A DNA stretch of 64,000 nucleotides. Origin: Paraburkholderia guartelaensis. Lineage in GTDB: Bacteria; Pseudomonadota; Gammaproteobacteria; Burkholderiales; Burkholderiaceae. Positions 1 to 9,092 of the stretch are shown piece after piece. Both the position numbers and the translations under genes were made by a program. The notes below the pieces were generated by a model. That model was not told the origin of the DNA. It saw only the letters and a program-made list of their open reading frames with translations, and searched no databases. How positions within the stretch are numbered: the stretch's first letter is position 1; each line of letters opens with the position of its first letter. Where the stretch lies: the NCBI RefSeq assembly GCF_004353905.1, contig NZ_SMOD01000037.1, positions 1 through 64,000 on the forward strand. Reading direction: 5' to 3'.

Positions 1-280
1 AGGCATCACGCGGAGACTACGAGCGATGATCAGACGGCGCAGTGCGATCGAGCCAGCCATCGGCCACATGAAGACAGATGGCAAACTCGATCGGAACTGG
101 CTGAAGGGAGCGCTCGGTGACGCGATGCACGCTGTGCTATGCGGCGCCGGTCACAACCTGCGGATGATCCTGAGGAAGCTGCGGCTTTTTTACGCCCTTG
201 TTCTCATCGCCCTGTTCTTCGCTGTCGATCAGAGAGCATCCGCCCGCTGACGCCGATGTTGCCGATGACGGCCAAAACGA
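1..280 (+). mobile_element. 3' end of an IS5-type insertion sequence
   Basis: The window starts inside an insertion sequence: only the last part of its transposase gene and its right end are present. The exact end cannot be fixed without the left end, but must lie between the transposase stop at 250 and about 300, because in-frame codons of the next protein family run from about 302. The segment 281-292 (AATTGTTCAGGG, counting from 280) is a candidate terminal repeat, unproven. Confidence 0.55.
2..250 (+). CDS. IS5 family transposase, C-terminal part (cut by window start)
   Basis: This is the C-terminal end of a DDE transposase of the IS5 family, which cuts and joins the element's ends. The reading frame is open to the left edge, so the gene begins outside the window. 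The visible residues carry the typical conserved end of this group: RRRSAIEPAIGHMK (with the catalytic Glu of the DDE triad), then DRNWLKG and GAGHNLRMILRKLR. The protein ends in a hydrophobic tail and a stop at 248-250. The neighbouring kinase gene begins directly beyond it without its usual front, so this element probably caused that truncation. Confidence 0.85.
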   Translation, partial: GITRRLRAMIRRRSAIEPAIGHMKTDGKLDRNWLKGALGDAMHAVLCGAGHNLRMILRKLRLFYALVLIALFFAVDQRASAR

Positions 281-346
281 ATTGTTCAGGGGCGACTCGA
301 TAGCGGCGCGCGCCGGTCGGAACTGCTATTCGGCCGCGAGCGCGAG

Positions 347-3300
347 ATGAACCGGCTGCTGCAGGCGGTGCTCGATGCATCGGTGGGCGAACCCACGCCG
401 CTCGTGCTGGTCGAGGGGCCGGCCGGTATCGGCAAAACCGCGCTGGTTCAGCATTTGCGGCAGCGTCTCGCCGATACGCCGCACGAATTCGCTCAAGGCA
501 AATGCGAGCAGGCGGACGGCGCGAAGCCATACGCCAGTCTCGGCCGCGCGCTTCATTCGTTGCTGCGCAATGCCCTTGGCTATCTGCCCGCGGATTTCGA
601 GCAGCTTCAGCGGCGTATTGCCGACACGCTGGCGGACGAAGTCTCCATCGTCACCACGATTTTTCCCGAACTCGCACGCATCGTCGGAGAGCACGCGTAC
701 CGGCCGGCGGTGTCGGCGCATGCGGAACGTCCGCGCTTTCTCGACGCCATGACGCGGCTGCTGGGCACGTTCGCCGTACGCGGGCGGCCGCTGATCTTTT
801 TCCTCGACGATCTGCAATGGGCCGACGAAGGCACGGTGGAAGTGCTCACGCACGCCGCGCGCAGTCTCGCCGGCCGGCATGTGCTGTTCGTGGGCGCGAT
901 GCGCGAGAACGAAGGCAACGGTATCGGTCCGCGCGGCGGCGCGCTGCGCGCGGACGGCCTCTGGCAGAAACTGCCCTTGGGTCCGCTATCACAAGACGAT
1001 GTCGGCGCCTTGTTGACGGCATTGCTGCCGGGCACGGTCGATCAGTTCGACATGCTAAGCAGTGCGATCTGGCGCTGCACCGGAGGCAATGCGCTCTTCA
1101 CGATCGAGTTCGTGCGAGCGCTGATCGAAGACGGCGTGCTCGCCTGCAGCGAGGCTACGCAGGAATGGCAGGCAAGCGTTCCGGCCATCGAAGGGCGTAT
1201 GCGCACGCCCAATCTGATCGAATTGATCTCGGGAAAGATCGCCACATTGAGCGCCAACGCAAGGGCGGTGCTGCGGTGCCTCGCGTTGCTCGCAGAGCCG
1301 GCCGTGCTCAATACGATCGTGGCGGCCATGCGGCTCACCGGGGCGGAGGTCAAGGCGGGCTTGAGTGAAGCGGTGGAAGCGCAGCTTCTCAATCTGAACG
1401 ACGAGCTTTACGCGTTTGCGCACGACCGCGTGCGAGACGCGGTGTACTACGGATTGAGATTCGACGAGCGCGAAACCGGCCACCTGGAGATTGGCCGTGA
1501 ATTGCTGGCCAGCCGCGAATATCAGGCGCAATCCATTAGCGTATTCGTCGTTGCGAATCAGTTGAACGAAGCGGTGTCCATTGTGACGTCGCCCGAGCAG
1601 CGCTACCAGTTCGCCATGGTCAATCTCGAGGCCGCGCGCAGCGCCAAGGAGGCCACGGCCTACGCTTCGGCAATCTCCTATCTCTCGCACGCACGCACCT
1701 TTCTTCAAGGGAGTTCGGCGCCGGACGAGGTTGGTGCGCTGATCGATCTGCGTTGGGGCGAGTGCGAGTTTCTCTGCATGGAAATCAATCCGGCGTTGCG
1801 CCGCCTGAATAACGTGCGCGCCGGTTTGCTCGACTTCAGGAGTCGCGCCGCATTGGCCCGCCTTCGGGCGGCGCTCTACGTGACGAACGACCAGCCCGAT
1901 ATTGCGGTGGCGGTCGGCCTGCGCTATCTCGCGGAAGAGGCCGAAGTCATGCTGCCGCTGATGCCGACAGCGGAAGACGTCGATCGCGAATACAAGCGGT
2001 TTCGCCTGTTGTTTGCGGGACGCAGCATCGACGCGCTGCTCGGTTTGCCCATGTTGCAGGACGAAGGCATGCGCAATGCGATGGACGTGCTCGCCGACCT
2101 GATTCCGGCGGCGCTCTTCACCAGCCAGCGCCTCGTCGAACTGCTCATTCTCCGCATGACGAATATGGGCCTGCAGCATGGTCATTCCGACGCCTCGTGT
2201 TACGCCTACGTTTGCCTGAGCTGCGTGGTCGGGGCGCGATACGGCGACTACGCAACTGTCGCGCGATTCGGCGAGCTGGCGATGCGTTTGCCGGCGGAAC
2301 GCGGCATCGCGCAATATCAGGGGCGCGTGCAGATGTGCTACGGCACCGTCAATTTGCCCTGGACCGGGATGGCGTCGTCGGCGCGGCGACACATCGAGGA
2401 ATCGATACGGCGCACTGCGCAGGAAGGGGACATCACATTCTCGGTCTACGCTCGGCGCAACCTGGCGGCGAACCTGATCTTCGCGGGCGTCTCGCTTTCA
2501 GACGCGCAGCAGTGCGTGGAAGACGCGATCAAGGTGGCGCGCCAGGCGGGATTCTCGCTGATCATCGACGCCGTTCTCGCCCAGGCGTGGCTGATTCGCG
2601 CCATGCGCGGCGTGCCCGTCGACGTGGGGGTGGAAGACCCCAACGCCGATTACATGGCTTTGCTCAAGGAGTGTTTGAGCAGAGAGTCGAATCGCGACCT
2701 CGCGGCGTTTTCGTTCTGGACTTACCAGCTTCAGACCGCCTATCTGTTCGGCCACTATTCGACGGCATTGCGCGCCGAAGATGAAGCGAGCCGCACGGCC
2801 TGGTCGTCGCCGGCGTTCATCGAGATGGTGGATTTCATCTTCTACCGCGCGCTGCTCAGGCTCGCGCTGAGCCGTCAGTCGACGGGCGAAGCGCGCGACG
2901 TGCATCTGCAGGTCGTGCAGGAGCAACTGGCGGTGCTCGACGTATGGGCGGACGAGTCGCCCAATAACTTCCGCTCGCGCGAGCGGCTGGTGCGCGCCGA
3001 ACTGGCGTTCACGCAGGGCGACACGGCGAGCGCGCAAGGACTCTACGAGGAAGCGATAGCGCTTGCCGAGGAAACGCGGGCATTCCATCTTCAAGGCCTT
3101 TCCAGGGAACTGGCCGCGCGCTTTTGCGCGCATCAGGGCTGGCATGCGGCGGAGCAGGGCTACCTCGTGCAGGCGCGCAGCGCGTACGCTTGCTGGGGCG
3201 CCGACGCGAAAGTCAGGCAACTCGAAGAAGAATTCCCTTCGCTGGTCGTCGCGCGAGCCGCGTTGCCTCGGGCCACGGGCCTGACGCTCGGCGGCACCGA

Positions 3301-4600
3301 GCATCAGTTCGACGTGGATGCGGTGATCCGCGCAGCGCAAGCCTTGTCGGGCGAAATCTCGCTGCCGCAGCTCATACAGGTTTTGCTGGACATCGCGCTG
3401 CAGTACGCCGGCGCCGACCGCGTCGTGCTGTGCCTTCTCGAACAGGGCATGCTCAATGTCGTTGCGCAGGCTACTGTTGGCAATGGAGCAGTGGAGGTGA
3501 ACTTCGAGCGCACGACAGCGTTATCGGACATTGTGCCCGCCTCAATTGCGTACACGACGCTGCGGACCAAGGAGTCAGTTCTGCTGGACGATGCGCTGGC
3601 CGACTCGCACTACGGCATCGACGCGTACGTTAGATCGCACCGCTCGCGCTCAATCATGTGCGTGCCGCTGATCAAGCAAGGTGAACTCACAGGCTTGCTT
3701 TATCTGGAGAACAGCCAGATATCGGGCACGTTTACGCTGGCGCGCCTGCGCATACTCGAGGTGCTTGCCTCGCAGGCGGCCATTTCGCTCGAAAACGCGA
3801 AGCTTTACCAGAATATCGAGTCCGAGCACGAACGGCGCGCGGCGGCGGAACGGCATCTTCGCGACACGCAAGGCAAGCTGGATCGTGCCGCGAATCTCAC
3901 GGCGCTCGGCGAGCTGGTTGCGTTTATCGTTCACGAAGTCAGTCAGCCGGTCAGTGCGATCGGCATGAGTTCGATCGCCGCCATGCAGTGGCTTCAACGC
4001 GATGTGCCCAATCTGGGCGAGGCGATCGAAATGCTCGAACAGATTTCGACGAGCAGCCAGCGCGCGGCCAATATCGTCGAGAGCATCCGGGCGATGGTCA
4101 GAAAGTCGCCGCCGAAGTTCGGCCCCATGGATATCCATGAAGCGATCCGCGAAGTGGTGGGGCTGCTGCGTGAGCAGCTACACAGCGGGGGCGTGCGCGT
4201 GACCGGCAACTTCGCGACACAGGCGCTGCGCATCGAAGGCGACCGCATCCTGCTTCAGCAGGTGATCATGAACCTGATATTGAATGCGCTCGAAGCGATG
4301 AGCGAGGCGTCAGGAGGCGATAAGCAGATCGAGATCCAGACGTCCGGCGATGCGTGCGCCGCGCTGTGGGTGTCGGTCACCGACACGGGCCCGGGTATTG
4401 CCGGGAAGGTCATGCACAATCTATTCGACTCGCTCGCGACCACGAAAGACGCGGGCATGGGGATGGGGTTGTCGATCTGCAAGTCGATTGTCGAAGCACA
4501 CGGCGGACAGATCGAAGCGAGTTCGCTGGAGGGGAAAGGGGCGTGCTTCCGGTTCTCGCTGCCTCAAGGCAGCGGCAGGCGCGACCGGACGCTGTGCTGA
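347..4600 (+). CDS. AAA-ATPase/GAF/sensor histidine kinase, N-terminus removed by IS
   Basis: A 1417-residue cytoplasmic signalling protein. In order it has an AAA_16/NACHT-like ATPase with Walker A GPAGIGKT (residues 24-31) and Walker B LIFFLDDLQWAD (about 145-158), and a long helical TPR-like middle. A GAF domain follows (about 1000-1150), then a histidine kinase with H-box His1196 in FIVHEVSQP, N-box LNALEA near 1305, G1 DTGPGIAG near 1345 and G2 GMGMGLS near 1370. Family members normally start with a Ser/Thr kinase domain of about 270 residues joined by the motif LFGRERE. Here that motif lies in frame just before the ATG, and a stop at 266-268 precedes it. The Ser/Thr kinase domain is therefore missing, next to the insertion sequence. 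Whether the remainder is expressed is unknown, since the native promoter is gone. Confidence 0.85.
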   Translation: MNRLLQAVLDASVGEPTPLVLVEGPAGIGKTALVQHLRQRLADTPHEFAQGKCEQADGAKPYASLGRALHSLLRNALGYLPADFEQLQRRIADTLADEVSIVTTIFPELARIVGEHAYRPAVSAHAERPRFLDAMTRLLGTFAVRGRPLIFFLDDLQWADEGTVEVLTHAARSLAGRHVLFVGAMRENEGNGIGPRGGALRADGLWQKLPLGPLSQDDVGALLTALLPGTVDQFDMLSSAIWRCTGGNALFTIEFVRALIEDGVLACSEATQEWQASVPAIEGRMRTPNLIELISGKIATLSANARAVLRCLALLAEPAVLNTIVAAMRLTGAEVKAGLSEAVEAQLLNLNDELYAFAHDRVRDAVYYGLRFDERETGHLEIGRELLASREYQAQSISVFVVANQLNEAVSIVTSPEQRYQFAMVNLEAARSAKEATAYASAISYLSHARTFLQGSSAPDEVGALIDLRWGECEFLCMEINPALRRLNNVRAGLLDFRSRAALARLRAALYVTNDQPDIAVAVGLRYLAEEAEVMLPLMPTAEDVDREYKRFRLLFAGRSIDALLGLPMLQDEGMRNAMDVLADLIPAALFTSQRLVELLILRMTNMGLQHGHSDASCYAYVCLSCVVGARYGDYATVARFGELAMRLPAERGIAQYQGRVQMCYGTVNLPWTGMASSARRHIEESIRRTAQEGDITFSVYARRNLAANLIFAGVSLSDAQQCVEDAIKVARQAGFSLIIDAVLAQAWLIRAMRGVPVDVGVEDPNADYMALLKECLSRESNRDLAAFSFWTYQLQTAYLFGHYSTALRAEDEASRTAWSSPAFIEMVDFIFYRALLRLALSRQSTGEARDVHLQVVQEQLAVLDVWADESPNNFRSRERLVRAELAFTQGDTASAQGLYEEAIALAEETRAFHLQGLSRELAARFCAHQGWHAAEQGYLVQARSAYACWGADAKVRQLEEEFPSLVVARAALPRATGLTLGGTEHQFDVDAVIRAAQALSGEISLPQLIQVLLDIALQYAGADRVVLCLLEQGMLNVVAQATVGNGAVEVNFERTTALSDIVPASIAYTTLRTKESVLLDDALADSHYGIDAYVRSHRSRSIMCVPLIKQGELTGLLYLENSQISGTFTLARLRILEVLASQAAISLENAKLYQNIESEHERRAAAERHLRDTQGKLDRAANLTALGELVAFIVHEVSQPVSAIGMSSIAAMQWLQRDVPNLGEAIEMLEQISTSSQRAANIVESIRAMVRKSPPKFGPMDIHEAIREVVGLLREQLHSGGVRVTGNFATQALRIEGDRILLQQVIMNLILNALEAMSEASGGDKQIEIQTSGDACAALWVSVTDTGPGIAGKVMHNLFDSLATTKDAGMGMGLSICKSIVEAHGGQIEASSLEGKGACFRFSLPQGSGRRDRTLC

Positions 4601-4627
4601 TCGCAGGCGGATGGCCTGCCTGGATGC

Positions 4628-4703
4628 TGGAGCGGGAGACGAGTCTCGAACTCGCGACCTCAACCTTGGCAAGGTTGCGCTCTACCAACTGAGCTACTCC
4701 CGC
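4628..4703 (-). tRNA. tRNA-Gly(GCC)
   Basis: Read on the minus strand, 76 nt form a full cloverleaf from GCGGGAGTAGCTCAGTTGG to an encoded CCA end. The anticodon loop TTGCCAA gives anticodon GCC (glycine), and the T-arm has GTTCGAGAC. It lies 5 nt behind tRNA-Asn and is surely co-transcribed with it. Confidence 0.97.
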
Positions 4704-4708
4704 ATATC

Positions 4709-4784
4709 TGGCTCCCCGACCTGGGCTCGAACCAGGGACCTACGGATTAACAGTCCGGCGCTCTACCGACTGAGCTATCGGGGA
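4709..4784 (-). tRNA. tRNA-Asn(GTT)
   Basis: Read on the minus strand, 76 nt start TCCCCGATAGCTCAGTCGG and end in an encoded CCA. The anticodon loop CTGTTAA gives anticodon GTT (asparagine), and the T-arm has GGTTCGAGCC. It is the first gene of a two-tRNA transcript. Confidence 0.97.
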
Positions 4785-4798
4785 ATCAAGGAGGCCGG

Positions 4799-4804
4799 AT
4801 TGTA
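4799..4804 (-). promoter_or_regulatory. -10 box of the tRNA-Asn/tRNA-Gly transcript
   Basis: On the minus strand TACAAT stands 14 nt before the first base of tRNA-Asn, the right distance for a sigma-70 start a few bases before the mature 5' end. No convincing -35 box is seen at 16-18 nt. Confidence 0.5.
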
Positions 4805-5029
4805 CAGGAGATTTTTTGATCCTGCAGCTTTTTCCTGACAAATTTCGATGAGGCAGATTGCGGGCGATTTGGTTAGAAATTTAACGGTTTACGATGTATT
4901 ACTTACGATCAATCGGCTTTGGATCGTTTCGTGGCTCCACCGCGCCACGCAAGTCTGGATCTACCCATGGGGCCACTGCTTGTCTATCGTAGGCGGCATC
5001 TCAACCCGAACCGTAGAGGAAGCCAAACG

Positions 5030-5722
5030 ATGTCCCTTGCCGATGCCGTCAACGAACCTGCCGCCGACACCAGCGCGGCACCTTCGCAACGCACCCGTGT
5101 GCGCCGGATCGCGCGGCGCGCGCACTATGATGCGGCGACGCTGCATGCGATTCTTGACGAAGCCTACGTCTGCCACGTCGCCTTTAGCGACGAGCACGGC
5201 GTGCATTGCATCCCCACCGCATGCTGGCGCGAGGGCGATCATCTCTACATTCACGGTTCGAACGGCAGCCGCATGCTGCGCCTCGCGGCCGATGGCGCCG
5301 AGGTTTGCGTGACGGTTACGCATCTCGACGGCCTCGTGCTCGCGCGCTCGGCGTTCAATCATTCGATGAACTATCGTTCCGCGGTGATCTACGGCGTCTT
5401 CGAGGTGGTGGCCGAGGAGCACAAGGCTGCCGTGCTCGATGCCTTCATGGAGCACATCGCACCGGGCCGCAGGCATGAAGTGCGCGCGGGCAATCACAAG
5501 GAACTGGCGGCGACCACGGTCATGCGCATTTCGCTCGCGGAGTTCGTGACGAAGATCCGCACGGGCGGCCCGAAGGACGACGAGGAGGACATGGATCGTC
5601 CCGTCTGGGCAGGCGTGTTGCCGTTGACGCTCGCACCGTTGCCGCCCGTGGCCGATACCGCAATGCCGGAACGCGAGGCCCCCGCTTACGTGAAGACCTG
5701 GTCAAACCGGCACGACGGCTGA
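5030..5722 (+). CDS. PPOX-fold FMN-binding protein (pyridoxamine 5'-phosphate oxidase family)
   Basis: A 230-residue soluble protein of the Pyridox_ox_2 / nitroimidazole-resistance-like branch of the FMN-binding split barrel. Typical features are the first strand with AYVCHVAFSDEHGVHCIPT (about 48-66), the YIHGSNGSRML segment that contacts FMN phosphate, and the LVLARSAFNHSMNYRS block. Such proteins bind flavin and reduce small substrates or act as flavin reservoirs; the substrate cannot be told from sequence. The ATG at 5030 is preferred over an in-frame ATG at 4919 because AGAGGA lies 11-16 nt before it and the upstream residues are not family-like. It stands alone, convergent with the acetyltransferase. 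Confidence 0.85.
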   Translation: MSLADAVNEPAADTSAAPSQRTRVRRIARRAHYDAATLHAILDEAYVCHVAFSDEHGVHCIPTACWREGDHLYIHGSNGSRMLRLAADGAEVCVTVTHLDGLVLARSAFNHSMNYRSAVIYGVFEVVAEEHKAAVLDAFMEHIAPGRRHEVRAGNHKELAATTVMRISLAEFVTKIRTGGPKDDEEDMDRPVWAGVLPLTLAPLPPVADTAMPEREAPAYVKTWSNRHDG

Positions 5723-5738
5723 CCACGGATTGCGGCGT

Positions 5739-6947
5739 TCACCGCGCCGACGTGAGGGCGCGCACCTTCGCGCGCAGCGGGTCGATGGCAAACTCGCGCG
5801 CACGGCGAAGGACGCGCCGCAACTGCTCCGCGGCAAGGGGAAACTCGACGAGCCTGCCACGCCATGTGAGTACGACGAAATGCGATTCGTACCAGCTCTT
5901 ATGATTTGACCACCGCTCCTTATAGCTCGAGAAGTATGGCCGGAAGTCGAAATCACGGCCGTTCGCGAGCGCCCATCGCGCCATGTTGTCGACAAGCAGG
6001 TTGCCGACGGAACGGGCAGCATAGGCTTCGTCATACGTCGTGACGAAATACTCGAGTTTGCGCGGCCCGGTCAGGTTCACGGCTGCCGCAATGGGAACGC
6101 CGTCCAGTTTGACGAACGAGACCAATGGCGTCGTGACGAGATTGGTCCGCTCGGCGAGTTCGATGAAGAAGTCACGGACGTCGTCATTCATGAGAAAAGG
6201 CGCGTCAAGGCCACGTGAGAGCACCCAGTTGCGCTTTGTCGCAAAGAGCCACGTGAGCACCGCTCGGGCGTCGCTGACGTCCTTGCACCAGCCGTACTCA
6301 ACCGCACCGTCCTCCGAAAGCCGCCTTGCGAGACGTCGCAACGGGCGCCGCAGCGAGTCGGGCCTCGTGGCAATGAAGGCGTCGAAGGTGGGGAACCGGG
6401 ACAGCTCCATGGAGTAGCCGGACAGCAGACGCCAGCGTTCCGGAAGCGCGCGCAATACCCATGACAGCGACGCACGCGAGAGCGCCTCGTGTAGAGGGCT
6501 CTTGCACTCGACGAACCGTATTTCCAGCACGTCGGCGTCGACGCTGCGCAATGCATCGACGGCGGCGTCGTAGAAGCGCCTGTCACCGCGATCGGATACG
6601 AGCGGGCCACCGTATTCCTCGTTGCTTCCGCAGCCAAGTGCGCGCGCGACCCGGCATGCGCCTTCGCGCGCAATGGACAGCGGCCAAAGCGCGACGAGCG
6701 CGGCGCCGTCGTAGACGAGTGCGACACTGACCGACGCGCCGCGGGAAAATGCCTTGGCCGCCGCAAGTTCGCAGTAGGTGAATTCGAGCGTGGCTGGGCA
6801 CGCGGTGCAGACGGCCTCCCAGGAGGGTTGCAGCTTCAGGAAGTCCTCGTGGGTGCTGCATACGCGAATCTCGTGACGAATACTACCCGTGTCCGCGCGG
6901 GCAGCGACGTCGGGAAGGAAAACAGTCTCGGTCGGTGAATTTCGCAT
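5739..6947 (-). CDS. GNAT family acetyltransferase, BioF2-like (CelD/FemAB type)
   Basis: A 402-residue cytoplasmic protein with the Acetyltransf_6 (BioF2-like) layout. An N-terminal half contains WEAVCTACPATLEFTYCE and the VALVYDGAALVALWPL strand pair. The C-terminal acyl-transfer core has VSFVKLDGVPIAAAVNL followed by YEFVTTYDEAYA-like and VGNLLVDNMARWA motifs (near residues 295-345). Relatives sit in polysaccharide or cellulose clusters and acylate amino groups. No such cluster is nearby, so the acceptor is unknown. The start at 6947 has only a weak ribosome site. Confidence 0.75.
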   Translation of the reverse strand: MRNSPTETVFLPDVAARADTGSIRHEIRVCSTHEDFLKLQPSWEAVCTACPATLEFTYCELAAAKAFSRGASVSVALVYDGAALVALWPLSIAREGACRVARALGCGSNEEYGGPLVSDRGDRRFYDAAVDALRSVDADVLEIRFVECKSPLHEALSRASLSWVLRALPERWRLLSGYSMELSRFPTFDAFIATRPDSLRRPLRRLARRLSEDGAVEYGWCKDVSDARAVLTWLFATKRNWVLSRGLDAPFLMNDDVRDFFIELAERTNLVTTPLVSFVKLDGVPIAAAVNLTGPRKLEYFVTTYDEAYAARSVGNLLVDNMARWALANGRDFDFRPYFSSYKERWSNHKSWYESHFVVLTWRGRLVEFPLAAEQLRRVLRRAREFAIDPLRAKVRALTSAR

Positions 6948-7324
6948 TATCTTGTCCCGGTAGTCCGATTCGGCGGAGCGTCAATCTCACATTTTCCTTA
7001 TCGATATGCACTCCGAACGAGATACGTATGAACATCGGAGACATATCGATATGATCCATCGAAATAAGACGCGCAGCGCAGGGAAGTATTCCGATTGCTT
7101 GAAATTGGCGGCGGACGACTAATGCGTGGTAGAAGCGTGGTAGGAGGAATGCGTGCTTGCGGTAAAACGCACCGCACCATCTTATGAGTGCGTTTGGCGC
7201 TCGGCATGAGTTGCCTGCGGATTAATCGGTTGAATCATCAACCAGGTGGAGATCCGACCGAAGGCGGACACGGCTATTGCCGAGCCCGCAAGACTTGCCT
7301 GTGATTGGATGCGCCCGGTTCCGA
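6948..7324. other. Gene-free stretch
   Basis: About 380 bases between two leftward genes. The part next to 6947 is AT-richer than its surroundings and presumably holds the promoter of the acetyltransferase. No convincing coding frame, RNA gene or strong hairpin is seen. Confidence 0.6.
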
Positions 7325-7744
7325 TCAGGAGATGGCGGACCAGAGCATGCTGGCGATGGCGACGACGTAGAACACACCCGTGATGATTGCCGCCACGCGC
7401 AGTGGCCGGCCAACTGCCGAACTACTGGTGATAATGACCAGGCTTATCCCTATGCCGATCAGCGCAAGCACAAAGAGTCGCGGCAGCAGACTCCAGCCAT
7501 CCAGCCCAACCTTGAAGATCGACCAGCTCAGGGCGGCGGCGAACATGCCGAAATACCACCATAGTCCCGCGGAGCGGTTCCATAGCATGAGGATGCCAGC
7601 GCCGATCAGTGCAACACCGGCAACAAAGTAGTAAGGCGCGTGGCCCATCCAGGGTATCCACCCGCCCAGCACTGCGAAAGCTGCGCCGACGAGGATTATC
7701 CATTCTGCGGTCTCGGCAGGAGACGTCCAGCGGCGGTAAGACAT
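7325..7744 (-). CDS. Small membrane protein like the N-terminal domain of PQQ glucose dehydrogenase
   Basis: A 139-residue integral membrane protein with four to five hydrophobic segments and no other domain. It has the spaced signature of the membrane anchor of quinoprotein glucose dehydrogenase: APYYFVAGVALIGAG, an Arg after LWN, then GLDGWSLLPRL and LIGIGI. The full-length gcd at 35863 carries the matching SPYYVVTGVLLL, SGPDFWALVPR and VFGIWL. The quinoprotein propeller is absent, and no remnant of it lies upstream or downstream. A strong ribosome site (AGGGGGA) precedes the ATG, so it is a real gene and not a fragment. It could help anchor or pass electrons for another dehydrogenase; function unknown. 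Confidence 0.75.
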   Translation of the reverse strand: MSYRRWTSPAETAEWIILVGAAFAVLGGWIPWMGHAPYYFVAGVALIGAGILMLWNRSAGLWWYFGMFAAALSWSIFKVGLDGWSLLPRLFVLALIGIGISLVIITSSSAVGRPLRVAAIITGVFYVVAIASMLWSAIS

Positions 7745-8242
7745 AAAAGTCCCCCTAATGCAGACAAACCGGGCTTTGCAGCGAGCATGACTGAAGTCTG
7801 AAATTGACTCATCGAATCATCGATGAAGAAGCTCATTGCAAAGTCCCACGTTGATGCTAAGCAGCCGATGTGCCCAGGTCAAGAGTGATAACCCCTCGAA
7901 GTTGTAAGAACTTAGGAACATATTCGCATTCAATTTTTGCGCGCGAAAGAAATGCGAGTCGATGGTATTGGCGCTAGTCGACATTACCGGGTCGATGCGA
8001 TTTTCGCGGCAAGAGTTGCAGGGCATGCCTGCATGCGAAGAGACATGCGTCAACATTACTTCCCGCGCTCGGGTCGAGAGTTGGACGTTGAATAGCGTGC
8101 AGTTGGTCCATATCGCCAGCAGCGCTTTCGATCTGAAAAATACTTGGTTCGTTCGCACACGCGATGCAGATACGCTGCGTACTTCGCCAGCGCGAAGGTT
8201 CAAGGCAGCGCAAGGGCAACGAGAAAAGAAGGAAATACCATA
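7745..8242. other. Gene-free stretch before the ABC importer
   Basis: About 500 bases, AT-richer around 7900-7960, between divergently oriented genes. It must hold the promoters of both. A frame of 93 codons at 7962-8243 has no recognisable domain and no ribosome site and is not annotated. Confidence 0.55.
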
Positions 8243-9076
8243 ATGAAAAGCTGCATCTGGGGCGCAGTGCCAGGCGCACTGTTGACGGCACTTCTGGTCG
8301 TGGCATCGACTTCCGCAAATGCGGATCGTCTGGACGACATCAAGCGGGCGGGCGTGTTGCGCGTTGCTGCATTCGACAGCAATCCGCCGTTCGGTTTCGT
8401 CGACTCGAAAGACAATCAGATCGTCGGGCTCGACGTGGATTATGCGCGCGCCGTCGCCAAAAGCCTTGGTGTAAAGCTCGAAGTTCAACCCACCAATCCC
8501 GCCAATCGCATTGCCTTTCTGAAGTCGGGCAAGGTCGATCTGGTATTCGCCAACTTTACGATCACCGACGATCGCAAGAAGGAAGTCGATTTCAGCACGC
8601 CGTACTTCGCGTCCGGCACCCAGTTCATTGCGAAGAAGGGCGTGTTGAAGTCTCCGGAGCAGCTCAATGGTCTGCGTATCGGCGCGGATAAAGGTACGAC
8701 CAACGAGCAGCAGGTGCGCGCGAAATTCCCGAGCGCAACCATCGTCGCTTACGATGACACGCCTTTCGCGTTCGCTGCGCTGCGCACGGGCAATGTGCAG
8801 GCGATCACGCAGGACGGCCCGAAGCTCGTCGCGCTGCTTGCACGCTCGCCGGACAAGGCGAGCTATGAGATTTCCCCGTTCACGATCTCGAACGACTATG
8901 AAGGCGTTGGCGTGCCCAAAGGCGAGACGCGTTTGCTCGATGTAGTGAACAGCACGCTGACGCATCTGGAAAGCGACGGCGAAGCCGCACAGATTTACGA
9001 CAAGTGGTTCGGCCCGAAGAGTGCGGCGCCGCTGCCCCGTCTCTTCAAGATCGGCGACCCGCAAAAGAACAGTTGA
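8243..9076 (+). CDS. Amino-acid ABC transporter, periplasmic binding protein (SBP family 3)
   Basis: A 277-residue secreted protein. It has an N-terminal signal peptide (about 24 residues, ending SANA) and then the family-3 solute-binding fold: RAGVLRVAAFDSNPPFGFVD, IVGLDVDYARAVAKSLG, VDLVFANFTITDDRKKEVDFS, and the hinge-side LNGLRIGADKGTTNEQQ. It would capture a polar amino acid or similar small molecule in the periplasm and hand it to the two permeases directly downstream. The ATG at 8243 is chosen because it begins the signal peptide and has AAGGAAAT before it. Confidence 0.88.
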   Translation: MKSCIWGAVPGALLTALLVVASTSANADRLDDIKRAGVLRVAAFDSNPPFGFVDSKDNQIVGLDVDYARAVAKSLGVKLEVQPTNPANRIAFLKSGKVDLVFANFTITDDRKKEVDFSTPYFASGTQFIAKKGVLKSPEQLNGLRIGADKGTTNEQQVRAKFPSATIVAYDDTPFAFAALRTGNVQAITQDGPKLVALLARSPDKASYEISPFTISNDYEGVGVPKGETRLLDVVNSTLTHLESDGEAAQIYDKWFGPKSAAPLPRLFKIGDPQKNS

Positions 9077-9092
9077 GCGCCGCGCCTGATTC

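Noticed and set aside
1055..2392. Long minus-strand frame of 445 codons
   Set aside because: It lies wholly opposite the ATPase/kinase gene, whose domains are clear. It is Arg/His-rich with no domain, the usual mirror frame of GC-rich DNA.
7962..8243. Plus-strand frame of 93 codons before the binding-protein gene
   Set aside because: No ribosome site and no family-like sequence, although it ends at the next start codon.
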